From Phycisphaerales bacterium (GTDB lineage Bacteria; Planctomycetota; Phycisphaerae; Phycisphaerales; SM1A02), in NCBI GenBank assembly GCA_022446965.1, contig JAKVBV010000002.1, positions 58,390 through 122,389 on the forward strand: a stretch of DNA of 64,000 bases, written 5' to 3'. The position numbers were made by a program, and so were the translations under genes. The notes below the pieces were generated by a model, which worked only from the letters and a program-made list of their open reading frames with translations, did not search any database and was not told the DNA's origin. Of the stretch, positions 52,688-60,064 are shown in pieces; within the stretch, counting starts at the first letter, position 1, and each line of letters starts with the position of its first letter.

Positions 52688-52716
52688 TTGCGAAGTGGGG
52701 GATAGTGGGATACGTT
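52688..52716 (+). promoter_or_regulatory. mraZ promoter with MraZ-type operator repeats in the spacer
   Basis: TTGCGA (52688-52693), a 17-nt spacer and TACGTT (52711-52716). Inside the spacer lie TGGGG (52696-52700), 5 nt, and TGGGA (52706-52710), i.e. TGGGN repeats with 10-bp period, the known binding pattern of MraZ on its own promoter. The leader would be about 75 nt. Confidence 0.6.
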
Positions 52717-52798
52717 TCCTGTGGGTCGGTGATGTGCACCGCACCCAGCAAGCGGACATGGGGTGGGCCCTGTCCGCAGAGGTTCAAGGACTTGATGC

Positions 52799-53278
52799 GT
52801 GCTCTTTACGGGCGAATACGAACACACGGTGGACGCCAAGGGGCGACTTGCGATTCCTTCCGAGATTCGCAACCGCTTCGATCAGGCCGTGCATGGCCGG
52901 GGGCTGTATCTGGCACCTGGTCCCTCGGACGCCCTGTGGCTGTGGCCGGCCAAGACCTTCGAACAGATGGCTGCCGCGAGCGAGGCCTCGCTGTTGCCCG
53001 ACGAGGACATGCTGGAATTCGAAGAGCTCCTGTATTCGCAGTCGACGTGGGTCGAACTCGATTCAGTCGGACGCATTCGGATTCCAGAGCGGCTGCTCAA
53101 TCTGGCGCAGCTCGAATCGAATGTCGTGCTCCTTGGGGTGAAGGATCACCTCGAACTTCGCGATCCAACACGGTGGTCTGCGCAACGCGACAAGCGACTT
53201 GCGCAGCAGGCCGACATCATGGTGCGTGCACGCCAAGCGATGCAGCGCCGTGGCCAGACGCTTCGGGAGGAACGTTGA
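52799..53278 (+). CDS. mraZ: MraZ transcriptional regulator, separated from the dcw cluster
   Basis: A 159-residue protein from GTG 52799 with two AbrB-like repeats: FTGEYEHTVDAKGRLAIPSE (about 4-23) and VELDSVGRIRIPERLLNLAQ (about 85-104). MraZ normally heads the dcw operon and represses it through TGGGN repeats. Here neither mraW nor any fts/mur gene follows; instead a structured RNA segment ending in a terminator comes next. Upstream repeats suggest autoregulation. Confidence 0.93.
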   Translation: MLFTGEYEHTVDAKGRLAIPSEIRNRFDQAVHGRGLYLAPGPSDALWLWPAKTFEQMAAASEASLLPDEDMLEFEELLYSQSTWVELDSVGRIRIPERLLNLAQLESNVVLLGVKDHLELRDPTRWSAQRDKRLAQQADIMVRARQAMQRRGQTLREER

Positions 53279-53290
53279 TCTGGTGAGAAC

Positions 53291-53551
53291 ACGGGCCCAT
53301 GGATGGGCCCGGGAGAGACTTCACACGTTCATGCAAGCAGTATTCGCACGGATGCGGGTACCACCGGCAGGGAGGCCACATGCATGAACGATCGGCCAAG
53401 GATGGCCACGGGTCAGGTGCTTCGGCGAGTGCCACATGACCCACGAGCGGATCAAGGACGATTCGCGCACATTCCTCAAGAGTCCAGCCAAACGGCAGGA
53501 CTCCCCTTCCCGGTTCGTGACGCGTCCCACCACGCGTCACGAACTGTTTTT
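53291..53551 (+). ncRNA. Candidate CsrA-binding small RNA (CsrB/RsmZ-like), in the mraZ 3' region
   Basis: About 260 nt between mraZ and csrA. Four copies of CANGGAYG (53298-53305, 53347-53354, 53397-53404, 53453-53460) are spaced 49, 50 and 56 nt. Each has GGA in a hairpin loop: 53292-53311 (8 bp, loop TGGA), 53341-53360 (8 bp with two wobbles, loop CGGA), 53394-53407 (5 bp, loop AGGA) and 53447-53466 (7 bp, loop AAGGAC). A weaker fifth hairpin (53366-53377) also shows GGA. This is how CsrB/RsmZ RNAs present CsrA sites. The 5' end is a guess; no clear promoter was seen, so it may be processed from the mraZ mRNA. Confidence 0.65.
53513..53551 (+). terminator. Strong Rho-independent terminator of the mraZ / sRNA transcript
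   Basis: A perfect 13-bp stem (GTTCGTGACGCGT and its complement) with a 6-nt loop, followed by TGTTTTT. It has no T-run in the minus direction, so it serves the plus-strand transcript, not csrA. Confidence 0.92.
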
Positions 53552-53574
53552 GGGTCCCGGGATGTCGGGATGGC

Positions 53575-53790
53575 TCAGCCTGAGGCCGGCCTGATCTTGC
53601 CCGCGATTGAGGGCTTCTCAGCGTTGATTTGATCAGCGACCTCGCGGCGATGCACTTCCACATCTCGGGGGAAATTGAGCGCCAATCGGACGCGATCTCC
53701 CTTCACCGATGCGATCCGGACGATCCCGATGGGGTTCGCCGGGTCACCGATGACCACTTCTTCGCCTTCCCTGCGTGTGATGACAAGCAT
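53575..53790 (-). CDS. csrA: Carbon storage regulator CsrA
   Basis: A 71-residue RNA-binding dimer that controls translation by binding GGA motifs in mRNA leaders. MLVITRREGEEVVIGDP, GDRVRLALNFPRDVEVHRRE and the conserved arginine in VHRREV (R44 region) are intact. The start is ATG 53790 with GGAGG upstream, itself in a hairpin loop that looks like a CsrA site. It is convergent to the candidate decoy RNA. Confidence 0.97.
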   Translation of the reverse strand: MLVITRREGEEVVIGDPANPIGIVRIASVKGDRVRLALNFPRDVEVHRREVADQINAEKPSIAGKIRPASG

Positions 53791-53794
53791 GTGT

Positions 53795-53808
53795 CGGCCC
53801 TCCTGCCG
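53795..53808 (-). promoter_or_regulatory. Putative CsrA autoregulatory hairpin over the csrA ribosome-binding site
   Basis: On the minus strand CGGC and GCCG pair around the loop AGGAGG, which is also the Shine-Dalgarno sequence, 4-10 nt before the ATG. GGA in a hairpin loop over the ribosome-binding site is the classic arrangement of CsrA-repressed genes. Confidence 0.5.
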
Positions 53809-53869
53809 CTGTGCTGCCGTCCTGACAAATCTGCAACTGCGAACGGTACGTAGTTGCCCACCATTACTG

Positions 53870-53898
53870 AGGGTACACCACCAAGGCGACAGTTCCAA
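53870..53898 (-). promoter_or_regulatory. Candidate promoter of csrA
   Basis: TTGGAA (53893-53898), 17-nt spacer, TACCCT (53870-53875) on the minus strand. The leader would be about 70 nt. The rest of 53791-53975 shows nothing else. Confidence 0.45.
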
Positions 53899-53975
53899 GC
53901 CTGCGCGTGGTGAACCTCACACAATCCAGAGGGATGCCGAGATATAGGACGTTGGGGTCTGACCCCTGGTCGGGC

Positions 53976-54224
53976 TCAGGCCGCCTCGACAGCCTCGACG
54001 GCGGTCACACCAGGCACACGGCCCACCAGATTCGACTCGATGCCCCCTCGGAGGGTCATCTGGCTGCTCGGGCACCCGATGCACGCCCCCAGCAAGCGAA
54101 CGCGGACGACTCCGGCATCGGTGATTTCCACCAACTCCACATCGCCACCATCAGCCTTGATGGAGGGGCGGATCGCTTCGAGTACGGCCTCGACCGAGGC
54201 ACGGTCCGGGGGGGACTGGGTCAT
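53976..54224 (-). CDS. NifU C-terminal-domain Fe-S scaffold protein (Nfu type)
   Basis: An 82-residue protein consisting only of the Nfu domain, which carries a [4Fe-4S] cluster between subunits and hands it to target enzymes. IRPSIKADGGDVELVEI and the CxxC motif LLGACIGCPSSQMTLRGGIE are intact. TACCCT 8 nt before the ATG suggests a leaderless transcript. Confidence 0.93.
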   Translation of the reverse strand: MTQSPPDRASVEAVLEAIRPSIKADGGDVELVEITDAGVVRVRLLGACIGCPSSQMTLRGGIESNLVGRVPGVTAVEAVEAA

Positions 54225-54232
54225 AGGTCAAA

Positions 54233-54238
54233 AGGGTA
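54233..54238 (-). promoter_or_regulatory. -10 element of the Nfu gene (leaderless)
   Basis: TACCCT on the minus strand ends 8 nt before the ATG at 54224. Confidence 0.4.
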
Positions 54239-54276
54239 ACGACTGGACCGGTGCAGTGCCTGTGTGGCGTGTCATC

Positions 54277-54282
54277 TACGAT
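54277..54282 (+). promoter_or_regulatory. -10 element of the lipoprotein gene at 54290 (leaderless)
   Basis: TACGAT ends 7 nt before ATG 54290 and overlaps the other candidate ATG at 54281, so it argues for 54290 as the true start. Confidence 0.4.
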
Positions 54283-54289
54283 GCCTCGC

Positions 54290-55726
54290 ATGCGAGTGCA
54301 GTGCCTTGTGTTGAGTCTCGTGATGGTCGGATGCACCACGGCGGTCAAGGACCCCGCCCTCACGCTGGCCGATGGATCTGGATCGCTCACGGCGCACCGG
54401 CAGGCCATGCAACTGCTGGAAGACGTACCACGGGACGACGCCGCGGCGATCGACGCGCTGCAGGGCCTGCTCTATCGCTCTGGTTTCGAAGTGGATGTCC
54501 GTCGCCGCGGTGCCGATCAGCTGCTAGCCCTGGACCGTGACCGGCTCGTACGCACGCTTCGACAGCGGCTGCCCCGTGTGACCGACAAGCCGTGGCTGCG
54601 AGCCTTGTGCACCTGGATCGGCGCACAGCAATGGACGGCCGACGAGTCGCTCGTGCTGCAGCGGGCGCTTCTCAGTTCGTGGGCTCGGCCCTGGTCGGGG
54701 GGCATGCCCGAAGCACAGCGACCGGAGTATCAGGCGATCTCGCAATTACGGGGCACCTCGGATCATGTCGATCTGGTGTGGCACGAGCTCCAGGCGCACG
54801 ACAAGGCCTCGGAAGAGGGCTACCGCAATCGCTGTTGGGAGTTGCTGCATCGGCTGGGCGCCCGCGACCGTCTGGTGGAGGCTCTAGCCGCCGTGGATCC
54901 GGGCACATCGACCAATCCCATGCTGCTCGATCTGCATGATGCCGCGCGAGATTTCGGCACGGTGCCATGGAATCGCGAGGAGATCCTGTGGCTACGCAAG
55001 TTGCGAGAACCATCGCGGCGCACGTTCTGGGCGCAAGCGCAGGCGGCCTGCGCCGCGATGCCCGCGCCTCGACGGGCAACCTTGCGAATCCGTGATCTGC
55101 CCATCGCGGTGGCGGCGATGCGGCATCGTCCCGACCTTGCTGGCGCCGATGAGCAGGCCATGCGCCGACAGATTCACACTCGCCTGCGGGGCCGTGATCA
55201 CTATCGCGAAGAGGATGCGTACTACAAGCACGGGGTCGACGTGGATGATCGCTTCGGCGACCACATGAAGGCCCTGAGTTGGGGTGACCTGGCCGCGATC
55301 ACGATGGCCATGGACGCCATGGAGATTCCTCCAGTTGTGGGGCACCTTTTCGACTACGCCGACCGAGACAACGCCGACACCACGACGGAGTTCGGTGGCG
55401 TCATGGCGCTCGACAGCAAGGGCCGGGTGGAAGTCCTCGAGTTTCTCCCACGTGTGCGGCATCATGATCTTCGGTTCAATGCACCGCAGGACATGTTCGA
55501 CGCCGGGTACACCGGGCTGTTTCACTTTCACTTCCACGCCACGACGCACCGGAACCGTGACCATGCCGGCCCTGGCCTGGGCGACCTCACCTACGCCGAC
55601 AACACTCGAGCGAATTGTCTGGTGTTCACCTTCGTCGACGAGAACACGTTGAATGTCGATTGGTATCGCCACGATGGCGTGGTGGTGGATCTGGGCTGTG
55701 TTCGACGACCGGGGACAACCGCATGA
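54290..55726 (+). CDS. Large lipoprotein of unknown function, possible metal-hydrolase-like C-terminus
   Basis: About 478 residues from ATG 54290. The lipobox is CLVLSLVMVGCTT. The first 300 residues are helical (LGARDRLVEALAAVDPG; EEILWLRKLREPSRRTFWAQ). The last 120 contain FGGVMALDSKGRVEVLEFLP and GLFHFHFHATTHRNRDHAGP followed by GLGDLTYADNTRANCLVFTF. The His-x-His and Gly-Asp arrangement is faintly JAMM/Mov34-like, with longer spacing than the standard motif, so that is only a hint. The stop overlaps dapF by ATGA. Confidence 0.7.
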   Translation: MRVQCLVLSLVMVGCTTAVKDPALTLADGSGSLTAHRQAMQLLEDVPRDDAAAIDALQGLLYRSGFEVDVRRRGADQLLALDRDRLVRTLRQRLPRVTDKPWLRALCTWIGAQQWTADESLVLQRALLSSWARPWSGGMPEAQRPEYQAISQLRGTSDHVDLVWHELQAHDKASEEGYRNRCWELLHRLGARDRLVEALAAVDPGTSTNPMLLDLHDAARDFGTVPWNREEILWLRKLREPSRRTFWAQAQAACAAMPAPRRATLRIRDLPIAVAAMRHRPDLAGADEQAMRRQIHTRLRGRDHYREEDAYYKHGVDVDDRFGDHMKALSWGDLAAITMAMDAMEIPPVVGHLFDYADRDNADTTTEFGGVMALDSKGRVEVLEFLPRVRHHDLRFNAPQDMFDAGYTGLFHFHFHATTHRNRDHAGPGLGDLTYADNTRANCLVFTFVDENTLNVDWYRHDGVVVDLGCVRRPGTTA

Positions 55727-56535
55727 GCGACGACCAACCCAAGGGCGTGCAGGGCATTCGCATGCACGGGGCGGGCAATCGTGTGCTGCTGATCGATGCC
55801 GATTCGTTGGGCGACACCAAAGCCGCCGATATCGCCGTGGGCTCCGGCCTCGCCTTCGACTCGCTGTTGGTGCTCGAGCAGGTTGAAGACGACGTCACCG
55901 CAGTTCGTGTGTTCAATCGCGATGGCAGTGATGGGGGCGTGTGTGGAAACGGGATGCGATGTGTCGCGGCGATCCAGCGCCCGCACGGGGGCGAGACGAC
56001 CATCCAGAGCGACGCCGGCACGCACCGAGCTCGTGTGGAGGCCACGGGAGACGGCACTTGGGTTGTGGCGCTCGACATGCCGGCGGCCACACTCGGTGCA
56101 GCGGCGGTCGGCCTGGCGCAACTTGCATCTGAGGATGACACGATCGACACCGATCTGGGTGTGGGCCCCATGACGCTGCTGCCGGTGAGTACCGGCAATC
56201 CCCATTTCATCGCCGTGGTGGAAGACACACCTACCGCCGAATTGGTGAATACGGTTGGCCCGGCGGCGCAGGCGCTGCGGTCCGGGGGCATCAATCTGCA
56301 TCTGGTGAAGGTGCTCGCGAGTCAGTCGCTGGCCTTGTTGCCCATCGAACGGGGTGTGGGGCCGACTGCTGCATGCGCGACGGGGGCGCAGGCCGCCGTG
56401 GCGGCACTGCACGCCCGGGGCCTGTGTGAAGAGGACGTCGATGTGCACATGCCAGGTGGCGTGATTCGAGTGCAACTTGGCGACCCAACCCATGTCACGG
56501 GTGAAGCTGCGATTGATCGCAGTCCATCAGGCTGA
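55723..56535 (+). CDS. dapF: Diaminopimelate epimerase
   Basis: A 270-residue enzyme making meso-diaminopimelate for lysine and peptidoglycan. The two catalytic cysteines are Cys74 in GGVCGNGMRCVAA and Cys218 in GPTAACATGAQAAVAAL. FNRDGSDGG and STGNPHFIAVVED are typical. The N-terminal MHGLGNDF of most DapF reads MHGAGNRV here. The start overlaps the preceding lipoprotein stop. Confidence 0.93.
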   Translation: MSDDQPKGVQGIRMHGAGNRVLLIDADSLGDTKAADIAVGSGLAFDSLLVLEQVEDDVTAVRVFNRDGSDGGVCGNGMRCVAAIQRPHGGETTIQSDAGTHRARVEATGDGTWVVALDMPAATLGAAAVGLAQLASEDDTIDTDLGVGPMTLLPVSTGNPHFIAVVEDTPTAELVNTVGPAAQALRSGGINLHLVKVLASQSLALLPIERGVGPTAACATGAQAAVAALHARGLCEEDVDVHMPGGVIRVQLGDPTHVTGEAAIDRSPSG

Positions 56536-56541
56536 CGGATC

Positions 56542-56547
56542 TACACT
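56542..56547 (+). promoter_or_regulatory. -10 element of the C45-family gene (leaderless)
   Basis: TACACT ends 6 nt before ATG 56554. Confidence 0.45.
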
Positions 56548-56553
56548 GCACAC

Positions 56554-57609
56554 ATGTTGGATCTTCCCTGCATCGAAGTTGCCGGCACGCCTGCCGCAAT
56601 GGGTGAAGCGATCGGAGAAGCCCTGCGGGCGCCGATCCATGCCCTGTCAGACCGCCGCACCGAAGCCATCCGCACCTATGTCGCTGAGCGTGGCCTGCCC
56701 GAGCCAGATCTTGCCGGACTGGGCGGTGCTTGTCTCGATGTGCTGCGCGGCTGGCATCTTGCCGGGTGGGAAGAACATGTCGCCACGGCCCGATCAGCCG
56801 GTCTTGACCCGGCCGTGTTCTACGCCCTCGTGCAGATGACCGACGTGCGTGACCTAGCCAGTCTTCCGGCGCAGGCCGACGCCGAAGGGTGCACTGCGGT
56901 GCTGGTGCCATCCGAAGCGACAGCAGCTGGTTCTCCACTTGCCGGTCAGACCTGGGACCTCAATGCCGCGGATGTCGACTGCGTGGTGGCTGTGAAGCGC
57001 ACGCCCGATGATGGTCCGTCCACATGGAGCGTTACGGTTGCGGGAGCCCCAACATTGATGGGGATGAACGAACACGGTCTCGCCGTGGGCACGACCAACA
57101 TCAAGGTGGCCGGCGCTCGAACTGGTGTCGGATACATGTCACTGCTGCATCGGGCCGTGCAGTGCAATGATCGTCGTGAAGCGGCCGCGACCATCATGCA
57201 GGCGCCGCGCATCGCGGCCCACACGTACTGGTGCGTTGATGACATGGGCGTGCTCGAGCTCGAATGTGATGCCATGCAGTGCACACAGCGTGAAGGACAC
57301 AGCACAGCGCTGTCCCGCACCAATCACTGCCTGCATGCCGCTCGCACCGATGCTGAACCTGCGGCGGAGAACTCCATCAAACGCTTGGCCACGGCCACAG
57401 CGGCATTGGATCGGTCCGACAATTCGATCGACACCATCCGCGCCTTGTTCGCCGATCGCAGTGAGGGCATCTGTTCCATCAATCGTCGGCACGATGATGG
57501 CGAACCGACGGCGACCAATGCCTGTGTGATCGCGGATCCCTCCGCCCGAGTGCTGCACGCGTGCCGAGGCGAGGCGGATCGCGGCCAGTGGCTCACTTTG
57601 GGCTGGTGA
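56554..57609 (+). CDS. C45-family acyltransferase/autoproteolytic hydrolase (isopenicillin-N acyltransferase-like)
   Basis: A 351-residue Ntn-hydrolase-family protein. The self-cleavage and nucleophile site is Cys113 in ADAEGCTAVLV, and GQTWDLN follows in place of the common GxNWD. TLMGMNEHGLAVGTTNIKV is also characteristic. Members cleave or transfer acyl groups on amines such as beta-lactams or amino-acid amides. It lies directly before an aminotransferase and astA, so an acylated amino acid is a reasonable but unproven substrate. Confidence 0.82.
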   Translation: MLDLPCIEVAGTPAAMGEAIGEALRAPIHALSDRRTEAIRTYVAERGLPEPDLAGLGGACLDVLRGWHLAGWEEHVATARSAGLDPAVFYALVQMTDVRDLASLPAQADAEGCTAVLVPSEATAAGSPLAGQTWDLNAADVDCVVAVKRTPDDGPSTWSVTVAGAPTLMGMNEHGLAVGTTNIKVAGARTGVGYMSLLHRAVQCNDRREAAATIMQAPRIAAHTYWCVDDMGVLELECDAMQCTQREGHSTALSRTNHCLHAARTDAEPAAENSIKRLATATAALDRSDNSIDTIRALFADRSEGICSINRRHDDGEPTATNACVIADPSARVLHACRGEADRGQWLTLGW

Positions 57610-57640
57610 GCCCCGGCAAGAGCCCGCTCAGGGCAGGGGC

Positions 57641-57646
57641 TACAAT
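57641..57646 (+). promoter_or_regulatory. -10 element of the class III aminotransferase gene (leaderless)
   Basis: TACAAT, close to the consensus, ends 7 nt before ATG 57654. Confidence 0.5.
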
Positions 57647-57653
57647 TCGCTCC

Positions 57654-59039
57654 ATGCCAGCCACCGCCGATACCCATCTCGATGCACTGGTCGCCTCGAT
57701 CAGTGAGGCTCGCCAAGCCACCTGCACCGGCATCACCGAACCGTCGTCACCGCAGCCGCTGCAGTCCACGCTGGATACGCTCGCTGCCGTCCGCGGTCGC
57801 GGCGCATTCCTGCCCTTCATCGGCACGGGCCAAGGGTGGGGGCCCTTCGTGCAGTGCGAGGATGGCTCGGTCAAACTCGACATGGTCACCGGTATCGGGG
57901 TGCATGGCTTCGGCCACGGCGACGACACCACCCTCCGCATCATGCTCGAGGCGGCCACACAGGACACGGTTATGCAGGGCAATCTGCAGTGCAACGCCGA
58001 CGCCGTCGCGTTTATGTCTCGATTGCTGGAGCAGGCGTGCCAGGGCAACAGCCGATTGGCGCATGTCTTCCCGTGCTGCTCAGGGGCCGTGGCCAATGAG
58101 AACGCCCTCAAGGTGTGCATGCAGAAGACCGGCGGCGCGCCTCGTGTGCTGGCATTCGCGCACAACTTTTCCGGTCGAACCACAACCATGTCGCAGATCA
58201 GTGACAGCCCCGGCGTCCGACAAGGCATCGCGCTCAACCTGCAGGTGGATTACCTGCCATACGAAGACCCGACCGATCGCGAAGGCTCGCTTGATCGAAC
58301 CATGACCGCATTGCAGCAGGCGTTGTCCCGATATCCGGGCCAACATGCATGCGTCGTGCTCGAGCCCGTGCAGGGTGAGGGTGGCTTCAATCCGGCCACA
58401 TCAGCCTTTCTGCGGCCGGTCCTCGAAGCCGCCCGCGCCGCTGGCGTGCCGGTGTTGTTCGACGAGGTGCAGACATTCGGCCGCACGGAACAGATGTTCC
58501 GCCAGCACGTGCTGGGTGTGGAAGACCTGGTCGACGTGCTCACGGTGGGGAAGATGTCGCAGGTGTGCGCCACGCTGTACGCCGATGACTTCAATCCCGC
58601 ACCGGGCCTGCTCAGCGGCACGTTCATTGGGTCCACCGCAGGACTGCGTGTGGGGGCGTCATTCATCGAGCGACTCGCATCGGGTGGGTACTACGGCAGC
58701 GACGGCCGCATCGCCACTCTGCACGAACACTTCCGTACGCGGGGCACCGCGATGATGGCCGATCTGCCCGCCGCCTTCCCGGAGGTCGCCGGTGCCGGTG
58801 GTCCCATCGGTCTGGTCGGTGGGTGTGGCGGCATGATGCGGCTAACGCCCTTCGGCGGCGACAAGGCCAAGGTGATCGAACTCGTGAAGTCGTGCCTCGA
58901 CGCGGGCGTGCTGCTGTTCTTCTGCGGACACGGACCATTCCATCTGCGCATGTTGCCGCCGGTGGGCGTGCTCGAGCAGTCGCACCTCGATACGGCCATG
59001 GATGTCATCGGCAACTGCATCGAGGCGATGGTGGACTGA
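57654..59039 (+). CDS. Class III PLP-dependent aminotransferase, AstC/ornithine-type candidate
   Basis: A 461-residue aminotransferase. The PLP lysine is Lys300 in VDVLTVGKMSQVCATLY; the Asp and following residues are in VPVLFDEVQTFGRTEQMF, and VFPCCSGAVANENALKVCMQ is the phosphate-binding region. It overlaps astA by TGATG, so a role in arginine/ornithine breakdown (succinylornithine transaminase, AstC-like) is likely. However, the sequence is not close to the standard AstC as I know it, so other omega-amino substrates remain possible. Confidence 0.8.
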   Translation: MPATADTHLDALVASISEARQATCTGITEPSSPQPLQSTLDTLAAVRGRGAFLPFIGTGQGWGPFVQCEDGSVKLDMVTGIGVHGFGHGDDTTLRIMLEAATQDTVMQGNLQCNADAVAFMSRLLEQACQGNSRLAHVFPCCSGAVANENALKVCMQKTGGAPRVLAFAHNFSGRTTTMSQISDSPGVRQGIALNLQVDYLPYEDPTDREGSLDRTMTALQQALSRYPGQHACVVLEPVQGEGGFNPATSAFLRPVLEAARAAGVPVLFDEVQTFGRTEQMFRQHVLGVEDLVDVLTVGKMSQVCATLYADDFNPAPGLLSGTFIGSTAGLRVGASFIERLASGGYYGSDGRIATLHEHFRTRGTAMMADLPAAFPEVAGAGGPIGLVGGCGGMMRLTPFGGDKAKVIELVKSCLDAGVLLFFCGHGPFHLRMLPPVGVLEQSHLDTAMDVIGNCIEAMVD

Positions 59040-60064
59040 TGTTCCTCGTACGACAAGCTCGCCAGGACGATGTCTCCGCACTCCTGCGGTTGGCTCGCAC
59101 CGTGCACTCGGGCAACATCCCGGCCGATCCCATCGCCTTGCAAGAACGCGTGGAGCGGTCAGAGGCGTCCTTCAAGGGTACGGAAGGTCAGGCCGACGCT
59201 ATCTACGTGATGGCGCTCGAAGACACCGCCAGTGGCAACGTGATCGGCACGTCATGTCTGGTGGCCGGCAAGGGTGGCCCTGACCGCCCGCGTCTTGGCC
59301 TGCAGGTGCGACGCCGCGAACACTACAGCGAGGATCTGCAGACCGGTCAGGTGCAGGTGACCGTGCAATTGGTGCGCGACACCAGCGGGCCGACGGAAGT
59401 TGGCGGCCTCGTGTTGTCATCCGCGTGGCGTGGGTCGAAGCATCGGCTGGGATCACTGCTGTCCAAATCACGATTTGCACTGGTGGGGTTGCACCCGGAT
59501 CGATTTTCCGAGCGGATGATCGGCGAGATCATGGGTGATCTCACGCCCGATGGTCGCACCATGTTGTGGGATCACCTGGGTCGACGGTTCATCAACTTGT
59601 CGTACGAAGAGGCAGATCGATTCAGTCGCACATCGCGTGAGTTCATCACGTCGCTGTTCCCTGAGGGGGAGATCCACGTGAGTCTGTTGCCGGCCGAAGC
59701 GCGGCGGTTGATTGGTCGCGTGAACCCCGACGCGGTGCCCGCCATGAACATGCTCCAACGCATGGGCTTCAAGGAGTTCGACGAGGTGGATCCCTTCGAC
59801 GGCGGGCCGAATCTCGAGGCCGTACGGGACGACATTCCGTTGGTGAAGGCCACGCAGCGATGCACGCTGACCGGCGCCCTGGACGGTGACGGCGAAGAGA
59901 TGCTCGTGGCTCGCAGCGCCGCCGAGTCATTTGCTCTGGTGCGGTGTGCTGCTCGCGTCGATGGAGATCAGGTCGCCATCGATGCGCAGGCCATCGACAC
60001 GCTGGGTCTCAGCACCGGCGATGTGGTCGGCCTCACGCCCACTGCGCTTCCGGCGGCACAATGA
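59039..60064 (+). CDS. astA: Arginine N-succinyltransferase
   Basis: A 341-residue GNAT-type enzyme transferring succinyl from succinyl-CoA to arginine, the first step of the AST pathway. It starts MFLVRQARQDDVSALLRLA; family stretches are GLVLSSAWRGSKHRLGSLLS, SRFALVGLHPDRFSERMIGE, LWDHLGRRFINLSYEEADRF and EGEIHVSLLPAEARRLIGRV. astB, astD and astE are not in the window. The start overlaps the aminotransferase stop and the stop overlaps tilS. Confidence 0.9.
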   Translation: MFLVRQARQDDVSALLRLARTVHSGNIPADPIALQERVERSEASFKGTEGQADAIYVMALEDTASGNVIGTSCLVAGKGGPDRPRLGLQVRRREHYSEDLQTGQVQVTVQLVRDTSGPTEVGGLVLSSAWRGSKHRLGSLLSKSRFALVGLHPDRFSERMIGEIMGDLTPDGRTMLWDHLGRRFINLSYEEADRFSRTSREFITSLFPEGEIHVSLLPAEARRLIGRVNPDAVPAMNMLQRMGFKEFDEVDPFDGGPNLEAVRDDIPLVKATQRCTLTGALDGDGEEMLVARSAAESFALVRCAARVDGDQVAIDAQAIDTLGLSTGDVVGLTPTALPAAQ

